A stretch of DNA of 64,000 bases from Allofranklinella schreckenbergeri (GCF_003703475.1 NZ_RDQM01000007.1:1-64000); one strand, 5' to 3'; positions 26,089 to 37,033 are shown, counted from the stretch's first letter. The notes: a model not told the origin generated them from the letters alone. Translations and numbers: made by a program.

Positions 26089-26972
26089 GCCTGGGCATCC
26101 ATCGCCCCCGCCCAACGGGCCAGCGCGGCGGCGCACTGGGCGGGGTCGTGCAAGAAAGGGGCGTGGGCGGCGTCCGGCAGGGTCAATTGTTCGGCCTGTG
26201 GCAAATGATCGGCCAGCCATTGAGCGGCGGCCAGTGGCATCAGTCCGTCCTGCCCACCGTGGAGGATCAGCGTGGGCTGCGTGATGCGGGCGGCCTGCGC
26301 GCGCAAATCCAGCGTTTGCAGCCAATCCAGCCCGGCCAGCAGCGCGGCTTGATCGGGTAGCGGCGGCTGGGTCAGCGCCAGCAATTGGCGGTTGATGGCT
26401 TTGGCGCGGCTATCGCCCTGGTTGCTGAGCGTGGCAAAACGCGGCAGCACACTGGCAGGCAAAGCGCGCACGGCTTGGGCAAAGGCGCTGAGCAAAACCG
26501 GCTGCTGGGCGCAGGCAAAGCCCTCGCGGCGCACAAAGCTGGGCGTGCTGCCGATCAGCGCCAGGCGGGCGATGCGGCTGCCCGGCTGCGTGGCCGTCGA
26601 ACCCGCCTCCGAACTCGCCGCCAATTGCGCCAGCATGCCGCCCAGCGACCAGCCCACCAGCGTGCAGCCGGGCGGCAATTGCGTTGCCAAAGCGTGTGCT
26701 ACGGCTTGCGCATCCTCGCCCGCGTAAGCGCTGCCGTGGTAGCCGGGCAAATCGGCCAGGTACACGGGCAGATGCGGCGCAGCGTCGCGCAAATGCGGCA
26801 GCAGGGGCAGCCACACGCGCCGATCCAGCCCCCAGCCGTGCAGTAGCACCAGCGGCGCGGGCGCGCCTGTAGCCGCTTGGCTCGCGGCGTCATGCAAGGG
26901 GGCGGGGGCAAGCGCTGCGGCGCCGGGGGCGTTCGGCGCGCGGGCATCCATCGGTGTCAGGGTCAATTGCAT
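26085..26972 (-). CDS. bioH: Pimeloyl-ACP methyl ester carboxylesterase BioH
   Basis: 295 residues from ATG at 26972, which overlaps the end of bioF by 10 bp. A second ATG at 26951 is possible. After an Ala/Pro-rich N-terminal 40 residues comes an alpha/beta hydrolase: oxyanion [10 protein letters not shown], nucleophile elbow GWSLGG (Ser about 109), acid Asp in [10 protein letters not shown], and catalytic His in DAAHAPFLH. BioH removes the methyl group put on by BioC, ending chain elongation. The extended N-terminus is unusual and suggests that a later start may be used. Confidence 0.92.
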   Translation of the reverse strand: MQLTLTPMDARAPNAPGAAALAPAPLHDAASQAATGAPAPLVLLHGWGLDRRVWLPLLPHLRDAAPHLPVYLADLPGYHGSAYAGEDAQAVAHALATQLPPGCTLVGWSLGGMLAQLAASSEAGSTATQPGSRIARLALIGSTPSFVRREGFACAQQPVLLSAFAQAVRALPASVLPRFATLSNQGDSRAKAINRQLLALTQPPLPDQAALLAGLDWLQTLDLRAQAARITQPTLILHGGQDGLMPLAAAQWLADHLPQAEQLTLPDAAHAPFLHDPAQCAAALARWAGAMDAQA

Positions 26973-28210
26973 GGCGGGGTTGGGGTTTCTGCCGCAGGCG
27001 GCGTCAACAAATGGCTGGCATGCAGCAAGGCGGCCGCCAGCCGATCCACATCGGCCAGCGTGTGCGCGGCCGATAAAGAAATGCGCAGCCGCGCCGTGCC
27101 CGCAGGCACGGTGGGTGGGCGGATCGCAGGCACCCACAGCCCTTGCTGCATCAGATGTTGTTGCAGCGCCAACGCGGCGTGGTTGTCGCCCACATGCAGG
27201 GGTTGAATGGCCGTGTGGGACGGCAGCAAGCGCCGGGGCGCATCGGCCAGAGCCTGTCGCAGATGTGCAATCAAGCGCTGCAAGTGGGCGCGGCGCGCAT
27301 CGCCATCCGAGCCGGCCAATATCTCCAGCGCCGCCAGCACGCCGCAGGCCACGGCGGGGCTGGATGCCGTGGTGAAGATATAGGTGCGCGCGGTTTGCAG
27401 CAGCCATTCAATCACCGTGGTCGATGCAGCCACAAACGCGCCGCTCACGCCCACGGCCTTGCCCAGCGTGCCCATGAGGATGAGGCGCGGCGCAGCGGCC
27501 AAGCCCAAATGCGCCAGGCTGCCGCGGCCCTGTGGCCCCAGCACGCCCAGGCCGTGGGCATCGTCCAGCACCAGCCAGGCATCGAAACGCTCGGCCAGCG
27601 CCAGCAGTTCGCGCAAGGGGGCCAGATCGCCATCCATGCTGAAAACGGCGTCGCTCAGAATCAATTTACGGCGTGCGCTGGATTGCGCCAACAAACGCTC
27701 CAGCGCGGCCATGTCGTTGTGGGCGTAGCGCACATGATCGGCGCGAGAGAGTTGCACCGCATCGATCAGCGAAGCGTGGTTGAGCCGATCGGCAAACACT
27801 GCATCGCCCCGGCCCACCAACGCGGGCACGATGGCCAGATTGGCCATGTAACCGGTGGAAAAAAACAGCGCGCGCTCAAAGCCAGTGAAAGCGGCCAAGC
27901 GCTCTTCAAGTTGATCGAACGGCTCCAGATGGCCCGACACCAGATGCGAAGCGCCGCTGCCCGCGCCCCAACGCTGCGCGCCCTCGGCCACGGCAGCGGC
28001 CACGCGCGCATCGGCGGCCAGACCCAGATAGTCGTTGCTGCAAAAAGAGAGCAGCGCTTGCCCGTCCACCACCGCTTGCGGCCCTGCGGGCGATTGCAGC
28101 GTGCGGCGCGTGCGCAGCAGGCCTTGCTCGCGGCGCTGGGCCAGGGCGGATTCGAGTTCGTTCCAGATCATGGGCGGCCTTTGTCCCGTCATTTCCATCA
28201 CTGCCGTCAC
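26963..28210 (-). CDS. bioF: 8-amino-7-oxononanoate synthase
   Basis: 415 residues with a GTG start at 28210 that overlaps the bioA TGA (GTGA). ATGs at codons 5, 7 and 14 are alternatives. The PLP enzyme of the alpha-oxoamine synthase family: [21 protein letters not shown], the [10 protein letters not shown] aspartate site, and PLP lysine K251 in [13 protein letters not shown]. It condenses pimeloyl-ACP with alanine. The 3' end overlaps bioH. Confidence 0.96.
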   Translation of the reverse strand: MTAVMEMTGQRPPMIWNELESALAQRREQGLLRTRRTLQSPAGPQAVVDGQALLSFCSNDYLGLAADARVAAAVAEGAQRWGAGSGASHLVSGHLEPFDQLEERLAAFTGFERALFFSTGYMANLAIVPALVGRGDAVFADRLNHASLIDAVQLSRADHVRYAHNDMAALERLLAQSSARRKLILSDAVFSMDGDLAPLRELLALAERFDAWLVLDDAHGLGVLGPQGRGSLAHLGLAAAPRLILMGTLGKAVGVSGAFVAASTTVIEWLLQTARTYIFTTASSPAVACGVLAALEILAGSDGDARRAHLQRLIAHLRQALADAPRRLLPSHTAIQPLHVGDNHAALALQQHLMQQGLWVPAIRPPTVPAGTARLRISLSAAHTLADVDRLAAALLHASHLLTPPAAETPTPPCN

Positions 28211-29646
28211 GCGGCAAACGCAGGCGATGCGGCGGCATGGGGCGCAGCGCCGTCATCGGCCAAAGCCGCGTCCAGCGCCTGCGCGGCGCGCGTGGCGAGA
28301 AATTCCAGCTCATCCAGCGTCGCCACGTAGGGCGGCATGAAGTAAATCGTGTGTCCCAAGGGGCGCAGCAGCACGCCGCGTGCCAGGGCTTCGCGGTAGA
28401 AGCGGCGGCCAAAGGCGGCGTCGCGGCTGTCCACATCCAGCGCCCAAATCATGCCGTGCTGGCGCAGGTGGCGCACGCGGGGATGGGCTGCCAGCGGTTG
28501 CAGCATTTGGCTGAATGCGGCGGCCTTGGCACGGTTAGCGGCCAGCACATCGTCGCTGGCGAAGATGTCGAGCACGGCCAGCGCCGCGCGGCAGGCCAGC
28601 GGGTTGCCGGTGTAGGAGTGCGAGTGCAAAAAGCCGCGCGCGAGTTGCTCGTCCAAAAACGCTTCGTAAATCGCGTCGCTGGCCAAGACCACCGACAGCG
28701 GCAAGTAACCGCCCGTGATGCCTTTGGACAGGCACAGCAGATCGGGGCGGATGGGCTTGCCATCCACCACCGCTTGTTCATGCGCAAAAAAGCTGCCCGT
28801 GCGGCCAAAGCCCACAGCGATTTCGTCGGCAATGAAATGCACCTGATAGCGGTCGCACAGCGCGCGCACCTGCGCCAGATAGATCGGGTCGTGCATCGCC
28901 ATGCCGCTGGCGCATTGCACCAGCGGCTCCACAATCAGCGCGGCGATGTGTTCATGCTCGCGCGCCAGCAATGCTTCCAGCGCTTGCGCGGCGCGGCGGG
29001 CTACGTCGGCTGCCGTTTCGCCGCTCTGGGCCTGCCGGGCATCGGGGCTGGGCACGACAAAAGCGGGCTGCGTGAGTGGGCCGTAGGCCTGTTTGAACAA
29101 GGCCACATCGGTCACGGCCAGCGCGCCCACCGTTTCGCCGTGGTAGCTGCCCGCCACGCACACGTAGCGGCGCTTGGCGCTCTGGCCCCGGTTCTGCCAG
29201 TAGTGGAAGGACATCTTCAGCGCAATTTCCACCGCCGATGCGCCATCGGACGCATAAAAGGCATGCCCCAGCGCCCCGCCCGTGAGCGCACTCAAGCGCT
29301 CGGACAAGGCCACCACCGGCTCATGCGTAAAGCCCGCGAGCATGACGTGCTCCAGTTGATCGAGCTGTTCGCGCAACGCCGCATTGATGCGCGGGTTGGC
29401 GTGGCCGAACAGATTGGTCCACCATGAGCTGATGCCATCCAGCCAGCGCTGGCCCGCCTCGCCATACAGCCACACGCCTTGCCCGCGCACGATGGGCAGC
29501 AGCGGCAAGGCGTTGGGGCCTGCGCCCAGGTGGTGCTGCATTTGCGTGCAGGGGTGCCACACGGCGGCCAGGCTGCGCTGCAACAAACCGGGCGCGCGGG
29601 CAGGCGCAGGCGGGGGGAAAGCGGGCGGCAAGGGGGATGAAGTCAT
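28207..29646 (-). CDS. bioA: Adenosylmethionine-8-amino-7-oxononanoate aminotransferase
   Basis: 479 residues from ATG at 29646; an earlier in-frame start at 29691 is less likely. A class III aminotransferase: VWHPCTQM near the N-terminus, [53 protein letters not shown], and PLP lysine in [13 protein letters not shown]. It uses SAM as amino donor to make 7,8-diaminopelargonate. First gene of bioA-F-H-C-D; bioB is not in the window. The upstream region (29647-30104) shows no clear BirA operator. Confidence 0.96.
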   Translation of the reverse strand: MTSSPLPPAFPPPAPARAPGLLQRSLAAVWHPCTQMQHHLGAGPNALPLLPIVRGQGVWLYGEAGQRWLDGISSWWTNLFGHANPRINAALREQLDQLEHVMLAGFTHEPVVALSERLSALTGGALGHAFYASDGASAVEIALKMSFHYWQNRGQSAKRRYVCVAGSYHGETVGALAVTDVALFKQAYGPLTQPAFVVPSPDARQAQSGETAADVARRAAQALEALLAREHEHIAALIVEPLVQCASGMAMHDPIYLAQVRALCDRYQVHFIADEIAVGFGRTGSFFAHEQAVVDGKPIRPDLLCLSKGITGGYLPLSVVLASDAIYEAFLDEQLARGFLHSHSYTGNPLACRAALAVLDIFASDDVLAANRAKAAAFSQMLQPLAAHPRVRHLRQHGMIWALDVDSRDAAFGRRFYREALARGVLLRPLGHTIYFMPPYVATLDELEFLATRAAQALDAALADDGAAPHAAASPAFAA

Positions 29647-29837
29647 GGCAGGCAAAAGCGGACAAACCCCGCCCTGGCGCGCTGGACTCAATGGGCTGAA
29701 TGGATGAGAGGGGCGCAGCAGAACGGGCGAGCGATTCTAGGGATGCTCGGCCCGGCTCTGGCGGAAACTGGGCACGTCATGGCACGTCAGGACACGCTGG
29801 CAGGGCGAGCGTGGGGGCGCCGCGCTCAAAATATCAC

Positions 29838-29982
29838 TTTTACAAATCAATGAGAAAAGAAACCACCCTGTTTCGGCAATTTGTGCAACAAGCCCTATTT
29901 TCTTTGAATTGCAATTCCGCATTTCATGAATTGCAATTCAAAGGCAAAAAAACCACCCCGTTTCGGCTTGATGGCAATCAAG
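29838..29982. repeat. Intergenic repeat element, copy 6 (double, divergent region)
   Basis: Two boxes in the same orientation: TTTACAAATCAATGAGAAAA with CCACCCTGTTTCGGCAAT at 29838-29883, and AATTCAAAGGCAAAAAAACC with CCACCCCGTTTCGGC from about 29935. Between them lie two GAATTGCAATTC palindromes (29906-29917, 29928-29939). This is the only copy in a divergent region (bioA / EamA gene). Confidence 0.8.
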
Positions 29983-30104
29983 CTGCTTTTCCGATGGTTT
30001 GGCAATGATTGGCAGGCCCGCAGCGCTTGCCGCTTTTGGGCACTGCCGCCGCCCGCCCACTGCAAAGGCCCCTACACTCGCCCTCTTTTGCTTTGGGAAG
30101 CACC

Positions 30105-31007
30105 ATGCACGCGCTTTGGATGGTTCTGGCCACCTTTTTATTCGCCACGATGGGGGTGTGCGTGAAGTTTGCCTCGGCCCACTTCACGGCGGCGGAGATG
30201 GTGTTTTACCGCGGGCTGATCGGCATGGCGTTTCTGGGCCTGCTGGCGTGGCGTCAGGGCGTGTCGCTGGCCACGCGCTACCCCGGCATGCACGCCTGGC
30301 GCAGCATCGTGGGCGTGGGTGCGCTGGGGGCGTGGTTTTATGCGCTGGGCAAGCTGCCGCTGGCCACGGCGATGACGCTCAATTACATGAGCAGCGTGTG
30401 GATTGGCGTGTTCGTCGTCGCCGGCGCACTGCTGAGCTGGCGGCCGCGCCCCGGCCAGGCGCGCCCGCCGCTGCACGGCGGGCTGCTGCTGGCGATCATG
30501 CTGGGCTTTGTGGGCGTGGTGCTGATGCTGCGCCCCAGCTTTGCCAGCCAGCAAAGTTTTGCGGCGCTGGTGGGCTTGATCTCCGGCATGCTCGCCGCCC
30601 TGGCCTATATGCAGGTGGTGGTGCTGGCACGCATTGGCGAGCCGGAAACGCGCGTGGTGTTTTACTTCGCCGCAGGCAGCGCGGGGGCGGGCGCGTTGGT
30701 GATGCTGGCCTCTGACGTGCACACGCTGCTCACGCCCGCCGCCTGGTGGCTGCTGCCCATCGGACTGCTGGCCGCCCTGGGGCAAATGTGCATGACGCAC
30801 GCCTACTCCACCGCCGCCAGCGCGCGCAATACGCTGGTCGTGGCCAGCTTGCAATACTCGGGCATCTTGTTCGCCTCGCTCTACAGCGTGCTGCTGTTTG
30901 AGCAAGAGCGCATCGGCCTGTGGGGCTGGGTGGGCGTGGCGCTGATCGTGCTGGGCGGCCTGCTGGCGACGGTGCTGCGGGCGCGCTCGGCCAAGCCTGC
31001 TGGATGA
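30105..31007 (+). CDS. DMT/EamA family transporter
   Basis: 300 residues from ATG at 30105 (GGGAAG upstream). Two EamA repeats give about ten membrane helices: first half 1-135, second half 145-295. MHALWMVLATFLFATMGVCVKFAS and LGALGAWFYALGKLPLATAMTLNYMS-like segments are typical of drug/metabolite exporters (YdcZ/RhaT superfamily). The substrate is unknown. It is followed 36 bp later by an esterase gene, possibly the same transcript. The divergent neighbour is the biotin operon, which does not by itself imply biotin transport. Confidence 0.88.
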   Translation: MHALWMVLATFLFATMGVCVKFASAHFTAAEMVFYRGLIGMAFLGLLAWRQGVSLATRYPGMHAWRSIVGVGALGAWFYALGKLPLATAMTLNYMSSVWIGVFVVAGALLSWRPRPGQARPPLHGGLLLAIMLGFVGVVLMLRPSFASQQSFAALVGLISGMLAALAYMQVVVLARIGEPETRVVFYFAAGSAGAGALVMLASDVHTLLTPAAWWLLPIGLLAALGQMCMTHAYSTAASARNTLVVASLQYSGILFASLYSVLLFEQERIGLWGWVGVALIVLGGLLATVLRARSAKPAG

Positions 31008-31043
31008 TGCCGCCTTGCTCCCTCTATTTTCCCTATTGCCCCC

Positions 31044-32039
31044 ATGCACCAAGACCCCACCCAACAACCCTGGTGGCCTGAGCTGACGCCGGCCATGCGC
31101 GGCGTCGTGCTGGGCATGGCGCGCGCGGCCTTGCCGCCCATGCACACGCAAACGCCGCAGCAAGCGCGCCAAAGCTACAGCCAGGCCGCCCAGGTGCTGG
31201 AAGAAAACATGCCGCCGGGCGTGCATTGGCGCGATGGCTGCCTGCCCGCGCGCGATGGCCATCCCCTGCCCTATCGCCTGTATCTGCCCAGCCCGCCTGG
31301 CGCCGCCCGCCCGCCGGCCGCATCGCCGCTGCCCGCAACACTGCCGGGCGTGCTTTACCTGCACGGCGGCGGCTTCACCATCGGCGGCATTGGCACGCAC
31401 GATGTGCTGTGCGCCCGCATGGCCGCAGGCGCGCAGGTGGCGGTGCTCTCGCTGGAATACCGGCTGGCGCCCGAATACCGCTTCCCGACCGCGGTGGAGG
31501 ACAGTTGGGACGCCCTGCAATGGCTGGCCCGGCATGGCCGCGACTGGGGCCTGAACCCGGCGCGCCTGGCCGTGGCGGGCGACAGCGCTGGCGGCACCCT
31601 GGCCGCCGTTTTGGCGCTGATGGCGCGCGATGCGGGCCTGGCGCTGCAAGCGCAATGCCTGATTTACCCCGGCGCCAGCGCCCATCAGGACACCGCCTCG
31701 CACCAGCGTTTTGCCACCGGCCCCGTACTCACCGAGACGCTCCTCACCTGGTTTTTCCAGCACTACATCGACCGCGCCCAGCGCGAGGATTGGCGCTTTG
31801 CCCCGCTGCTGGCGCCCGAGCTGGAGGGCGCTGCCCCCGCCCTGCTGGTGCTGGCCGAGTGCGATGCGCTGGTGGACGAAGGCATTGCCTACGCCGACCG
31901 CCTGCGCATGGAGGGCGTGCCCGTGCAGTTGGAGCTGTACCGGGGCGTGACGCATGAATTCATCAAAATGGGCCGCGCCCTGCCCGAAGCCGCCCAGGCG
32001 CATGCAGCCATCGCCGCGTTTTTGCGCGAGCGGCTGTGA
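31044..32039 (+). CDS. Alpha/beta hydrolase fold-3 (HSL-type esterase)
   Basis: 331 residues. Oxyanion motif YLHGGGFTIGG (HGGG at 107-110), nucleophile elbow GDSAGG (Ser181), acid Asp in ECDALVDEG and His in VTHEFIKMG. It belongs to the hormone-sensitive-lipase family of carboxylesterases, which cleave short-chain esters. No signal peptide, so cytoplasmic. Substrate unknown. It ends in a convergent junction with repeat copy 7. Confidence 0.9.
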   Translation: MHQDPTQQPWWPELTPAMRGVVLGMARAALPPMHTQTPQQARQSYSQAAQVLEENMPPGVHWRDGCLPARDGHPLPYRLYLPSPPGAARPPAASPLPATLPGVLYLHGGGFTIGGIGTHDVLCARMAAGAQVAVLSLEYRLAPEYRFPTAVEDSWDALQWLARHGRDWGLNPARLAVAGDSAGGTLAAVLALMARDAGLALQAQCLIYPGASAHQDTASHQRFATGPVLTETLLTWFFQHYIDRAQREDWRFAPLLAPELEGAAPALLVLAECDALVDEGIAYADRLRMEGVPVQLELYRGVTHEFIKMGRALPEAAQAHAAIAAFLRERL

Positions 32040-32060
32040 ATGGGGCGCGGGCACCTCAAA

Positions 32061-32136
32061 TATTACAAATCAAAAGAAATGAAATAACCCTGTTTAGGCA
32101 ATATTTTAGTCAATTCAATTTTCTTTTGAAAAATAA
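32061..32136. repeat. Intergenic repeat element, copy 7
   Basis: Left end TATTACAAATCAAAAGAAAT; box AACCCTGTTTAGGCAATAT; right end AATTTTCTTTTGAAAAATAA. It is followed at once by a minus-strand terminator. Convergent junction. Confidence 0.88.
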
Positions 32137-32163
32137 AACCCGCAGCCCTTGCAGACTGCGGGT
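32132..32163 (-). terminator. Terminator of the leftward coiled-coil protein gene
   Basis: CCCGCAG and CTGCGGG form the stem. On the minus strand it is followed by TTTTATTTTT, which comes from the repeat end. Confidence 0.75.
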
Positions 32164-32201
32164 ATACGGGGCCTGTGCCAAGGCCAAAACCTGCGCGGCG
32201 T

Positions 32202-32729
32202 TCAGCGCAAGCGGTTGATCTCGCGCTGAATCCCCTCGATATCGGCCTGGGTGCGCTCGATATTGGCCTTCAGTTCCGCCGTGCGCTCGATGTAGCCTTG
32301 CGGATTGCGCAGCTCCAGCGCCGTGCGCACTGGTGAGCCGCCGTTGTACTCCTCTTGCAAGGCGCGCAAGCGCTCCTGCGATTTGCGCAGCTCGGCCTGC
32401 AAGATGGTGCGCGCATCGGCGTCGCGGTCGCGCTGGGCGTTGTTGGCCACCTTGGGCACAGGCGAGGGCGCGGCGCTGCTGGCACGCGGCGCAGACGATG
32501 CGGACGCACCCGCACTGGAGCTGCCAGAAGCGCTGGCGCGGCGCGGCGCGGAGCTTTGGATGATGGTGACGTTGGTGTCCTCCACCAGGCGGCAATCCTT
32601 GCGCTTGGCCGCGCTGGCGGCATTGGTGTACTCGTTGCCGCAGCGGTACACACGCTGCTGCGCCAACGCAGCCGTGCCATACAGCGCCAGCAAAGCCGCA
32701 CCGAGGTACTTGAGCGATGATGTTTTCAT
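32202..32729 (-). CDS. Exported coiled-coil protein, DUF4124-like N-terminus
   Basis: 175 residues. Signal peptide MKTSSLKYLGAALLALYGTAALAQ, then a short segment QRVYRCGNEYTNAASAAKRKDC with two cysteines, as in Burkholderiales DUF4124-like exported proteins. A Ser/Ala-rich linker (about 62-95) follows, and a charged C-terminal coiled coil (about 100-175, RKSQERLRALQEEY, NIERTQADIEGIQREINRLR). It is probably periplasmic. No enzymatic motif is seen; function unknown. Confidence 0.8.
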   Translation of the reverse strand: MKTSSLKYLGAALLALYGTAALAQQRVYRCGNEYTNAASAAKRKDCRLVEDTNVTIIQSSAPRRASASGSSSAGASASSAPRASSAAPSPVPKVANNAQRDRDADARTILQAELRKSQERLRALQEEYNGGSPVRTALELRNPQGYIERTAELKANIERTQADIEGIQREINRLR

Positions 32730-32926
32730 GGGAACGTCCTAAATCAATGCGCAAACCCCGCGCCGATGCCATGCACCAACGGGGTGCGCCAGTGGGCTAC
32801 GCCAATGCGGGCGGGCAGCGCGGGCGAACCTGCGCAAAGCAAGGGCCGCTGCCCCCTCCCCCTCTGTGTTGAATGCGGAAAAATTCTAAACCAGCGCACT
32901 TGCGCGGCTGCGTGCCTTAGCGCGCC

Positions 32927-33259
32927 TCAGACAGGGGAAAAATCCAGCGCCTGGCCGCTTTGCTCCGAGGCAAAACGGTTGAGCAGGGCGAAAAATTCCC
33001 CCATGCCTTTGGTGTCTTGCCAGCGGCCTTGCTCGTGTTTGAAATGAAAGCCCCCGGCACGCGCGGCCAGCCACACTTCGTGCAGCGGCTTTTGCTGGTT
33101 GACCACGATTTGCGAGCGGTTGGGGAAAACAATCGTCACCATGCCGCCTACGCGCTGGGCGTCCAGGTCGATCTCGGTGGTTTCGGTGATGCGGTCACAA
33201 GCCTGCTCAATCTGCAAAAGCAGGGCATCGGCCAAATCGGCGTATTCCAGGTCTGTCAT
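32927..33259 (-). CDS. cyaY: Frataxin-like iron-binding protein CyaY
   Basis: 110 residues, the usual length. N-terminal acidic helix [22 protein letters not shown] and the beta-sheet motif [19 protein letters not shown] with PLHEVWLAA and GFHFKH are characteristic. CyaY binds iron and modulates iron-sulfur cluster assembly by IscS. It diverges from lptM-lysA, an arrangement common in proteobacteria. Confidence 0.95.
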   Translation of the reverse strand: MTDLEYADLADALLLQIEQACDRITETTEIDLDAQRVGGMVTIVFPNRSQIVVNQQKPLHEVWLAARAGGFHFKHEQGRWQDTKGMGEFFALLNRFASEQSGQALDFSPV

Positions 33260-33285
33260 GTCGCTTTCGTTGGGGGGCGTCTATT

Positions 33286-33291
33286 TACAAT
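33286..33291 (+). promoter_or_regulatory. Putative -10 element before lptM
   Basis: TACAAT lies seven bases before the lptM ATG. A typical initiation site would fall at or next to the start codon, implying a very short or absent leader. No strong -35 is seen at the right distance. Confidence 0.35.
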
Positions 33292-33297
33292 GGCGCG

Positions 33298-33495
33298 ATG
33301 CCTTTCTTCGCAGAAATTGTAATTCGCGCTGCTGCGCCACTGGCCCTGGCAGCCGCTGCGGCCACTGCCCTGGGCGGCTGTGGCCAGACCGGGCCGCTGT
33401 ATTTGCCAGATGCCACAGCGCCATCGCCCGCCGCCACGCCCCCTGTGCAAACGCCTGCGCCAGCCCCCGCGCCTGCAGCGCCTGTAGGCTCTTAG
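33298..33495 (+). CDS. lptM: LptM-type small lipoprotein (YifL family)
   Basis: 65 residues. A hydrophobic signal and lipobox ALGGC are followed by GQTGPLYLP, the hallmark of LptM/YifL lipoproteins next to lysA. The rest is a Pro/Ala linker (PSPAATPPVQTPAPAPAPA). LptM assists oxidative maturation of LptD in the LPS translocon at the outer membrane. It lies directly upstream of lysA and divergent from cyaY. Lipid modification would need LspA, encoded at 57.7 kb. Confidence 0.88.
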   Translation: MPFFAEIVIRAAAPLALAAAAATALGGCGQTGPLYLPDATAPSPAATPPVQTPAPAPAPAAPVGS

Positions 33496-33580
33496 CGCTC
33501 TCCCATTGCCTTTTGCTGTGGGCCATGCTTTGCTGTGTGGCCTTGGCTTTTTTTGCCCCTTTTTTGCCTGCTTTTTCACC

Positions 33581-34864
<1,284 letters not shown>

Positions 34865-34879
<15 letters not shown>

Positions 34880-34944
34880 GAAAACAAATCGCCCATTTTC
34901 GGCAACATATCGTTCAAATCAAATTTACATTGATTTGAAAATAT
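34865..34944. repeat. Intergenic repeat element, copy 8
   Basis: Left end TCTATAAATCAATAAGAAAA; box TCGCCCATTTTCGGCAACAT; right end TTACATTGATTTGAAAAT. It provides the lysA stop codon. Convergent junction with the FMN reductase gene. Confidence 0.88.
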
Positions 34945-34968
34945 CCCGGCGGGCGCCACCCCCATTCT

Positions 34969-35520
34969 TCACGCCTGCCCTTGCTTGTGCACCCATTGCA
35001 CAAACGCATGCAGCCATTTGTGCAAGCGCGGGCGCAGGGCCTCGGCCAGCTCGCCCTCGGGGGTGAAGCTGGCCTCGTCGCACTGCACGCAGCGATCAGG
35101 CCCCGCCATCAGCACCACGCCCTGGGCGCTGAGGATGGCGCGCAAATGTTGCTGGGCCACGGCCGTGCCTGCGGGCGCGGGGGAGGCGCCGATGATGGCG
35201 CCGGGCTTGTCAAACCACACGCTTTGCCCCGAGGGGCGCGAGCCGTGGTCAATGGCGTTTTTCAGCGCGGCGGGGATGGAGCGGTTGTGCTCCGGCGTCA
35301 CAAACAGCAGCCCGTCGGCCTGCGCCACCTGGGCCTTGATGCGCGCCACCGCCGCGCAAGGCTGATGCTCCGCATCGCGGTTGAACAGCGGCAAATCGCC
35401 CAGCTCCATCCACTCAAACCGATACCCCGGCGGCGCCATGCGCGCCAGCGCCTGGGCCAGACGGCGGTTGAGGGATTGGGCGCTCAAGCTGCCCACGATG
35501 ACGACGATGGTGCGATCCAC
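34969..35520 (-). CDS. NADPH-dependent FMN reductase family protein
   Basis: 183 residues with a GTG start at 35520, AGGAG 8 nt upstream. A flavodoxin-like fold with FMN phosphate loop GSLSAQSLNRR (about 11-21), and TPEHNRSIPAALKNAIDHGS, the signature of chromate reductase/azoreductase-like enzymes (ChrR, YieF, ArsH relatives). It reduces quinones or metals with NAD(P)H; the natural substrate is unknown. It is divergent from the PLP lyase gene over about 170 bp. Confidence 0.9.
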   Translation of the reverse strand: MDRTIVVIVGSLSAQSLNRRLAQALARMAPPGYRFEWMELGDLPLFNRDAEHQPCAAVARIKAQVAQADGLLFVTPEHNRSIPAALKNAIDHGSRPSGQSVWFDKPGAIIGASPAPAGTAVAQQHLRAILSAQGVVLMAGPDRCVQCDEASFTPEGELAEALRPRLHKWLHAFVQWVHKQGQA

Positions 35521-35689
35521 GGTGAAAACTCCTTTCTGTGCAAGCCGGGGGGCGACGCGCGAAATAACGGCAGAATCGCGGCCCCGTACCTTCTATGTCT
35601 ATGCGTCTGCCCTGCCCTATGGCCTGCCGCCACGGCAGACCGTGCAGTGCCGCTATTTCAAACAAACCCCGAGATTGTCCCTCCCAGCC

Positions 35690-36940
35690 ATGACCGCGCC
35701 ACACCCCACGCCCCAGCTTGCCACCTCGCTCATCCACCACCCCTACCAGCCGCCAGCCGGTTTTGCGGGCACGGCGGTGGCAGTGCACAAAGCCTCCACC
35801 ATCCTCTTTCCCAGCATGGACGCGGTGCGCCAGCGCGATTGGGCCTTCAAGACCAGCTACACCTACGGCCTGCACGGCACACCCACCAGCTTTGTGCTGG
35901 AGGAGCGCCTGGCCCATCTGGAAGGGGCCAGGCATTGCCTGCTCGCGCCCAGCGGGCTGGCCGCCGTCACGCTGGTGAACCTGGCGCTGCTGCGCCCGGG
36001 CGACGAAGTGCTGCTGCCGCTGAATTTGTACGGCCCCAATCAGGAGTTCATTGCCGATTGCCTGGGCGATTTCGGCGTCACCCACGCGTTTTACGACCCG
36101 CTGGACGCCGCCGACCTGGCCGCGCGCATCCAGCCCAGCACGCGCCTGGTCTGGCTGGAAGCGGCTGGCTCCATCAGCATGGAATTCCCCGACCTGGCCG
36201 GCCTGCTGGCCGTGTGCAACGCGCGCGGCGTGCTGACGGCGCTGGACAACACCTGGGGCGCGGGGCTGGCCTTCGCCCCCTTCGATCTGACCGGCCCCGA
36301 TGGCCAGCCCCTGCGGCTGGACGTGAGCGTGCACGCCCTGACCAAATACCCCAGCGGCGGCGGCGATGTGCTGATGGGCAGCGTCTGCACACGCGATGAC
36401 GACATGCTCAAAACCCTCAAGCGCCGCCACATGCAGCTCGGCCTGGGCGTGGGCATGAACGATGTGGAAGCCGTGCTGCGCGGCCTGCCCAGCATGACCG
36501 TGCGCTACCAGGCGCAAGACCGCGCGGCGCGCCAACTGGCCCGCTTTCTGGCCGGGCATGAGGCCGTGGCGCAGGTGCTGCACCCAGCCCTGCCCGACGC
36601 CCCCGGCCATGTCTATTGGCAACAAATCTGCGGTCAGGCGGCCAACGATTGGGGTGGCCAGGGCGCGGCGGCGGGCATCTTCTCCTTCGTGCCCCATGCG
36701 GCGTGGACGAGCGCGCACATCGACCGTTTCTGCGAAGCCTTGCAGCTTTTTGGCATTGGCTATAGCTGGGGTGGGCCGCAAAGCCTGGTGATGGCTTACG
36801 ACCTGCAAGGCCGTGCCCAGCGCCCCGGCGCGCAGCATGTGCGCGGCGCGCGCGTGATCCGCCTGTGCATTGGGCTGGAGCACCCCGACGATTTGCAGGC
36901 CGACCTGGCGCAAGCGCTGGCACAGGTGCACCCGCACTGA
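35690..36940 (+). CDS. metC: Cys/Met metabolism PLP enzyme (cystathionine beta-lyase-like)
   Basis: 416 residues from ATG at 35690; the open frame upstream overlaps the divergent gene. Fold type I: SYTYGLHGTPT (about 56-66), LLAPSGLAAVTLV, Asp in ALDNTWGAGLAF (D186), and PLP lysine K219 in HALTKYPSGGGD. GGG after the lysine and the MetC-like middle region favour beta-lyase over gamma-synthase. Likely role: cystathionine to homocysteine in methionine synthesis. Sure of the family, less sure of the exact reaction. Confidence 0.87.
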   Translation: MTAPHPTPQLATSLIHHPYQPPAGFAGTAVAVHKASTILFPSMDAVRQRDWAFKTSYTYGLHGTPTSFVLEERLAHLEGARHCLLAPSGLAAVTLVNLALLRPGDEVLLPLNLYGPNQEFIADCLGDFGVTHAFYDPLDAADLAARIQPSTRLVWLEAAGSISMEFPDLAGLLAVCNARGVLTALDNTWGAGLAFAPFDLTGPDGQPLRLDVSVHALTKYPSGGGDVLMGSVCTRDDDMLKTLKRRHMQLGLGVGMNDVEAVLRGLPSMTVRYQAQDRAARQLARFLAGHEAVAQVLHPALPDAPGHVYWQQICGQAANDWGGQGAAAGIFSFVPHAAWTSAHIDRFCEALQLFGIGYSWGGPQSLVMAYDLQGRAQRPGAQHVRGARVIRLCIGLEHPDDLQADLAQALAQVHPH

Positions 36941-36992
36941 GCGCCTGTTGCCACAACCGGGCAACAGGCCATACCGATCAAGCGGTCATAAA

Positions 36993-37033
36993 AAAACGGC
37001 CCATGGCTTTCCTACCCAGCCATGGGCCGTTTT
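36993..37033. terminator. Bidirectional terminator after metC-like gene
   Basis: AAAACGGCCCATGGCT pairs with AGCCATGGGCCGTTTT around a 9-nt loop, with A-run before and T-run after. It can serve both convergent genes. A partial repeat follows directly. Confidence 0.88.

Noticed and set aside
29647-30104. BirA operator before bioA
   Set aside because: I looked for a TTGTAAAC / GTTTACAA-type pair at the usual spacing and found none; the TTTACAAATC here belongs to the repeat element.
30138-32054. 638-codon open frame on the minus strand
   Set aside because: It lies fully antisense to the EamA transporter and esterase genes and has no family-like motif; it is a shadow caused by GC-rich codon bias.
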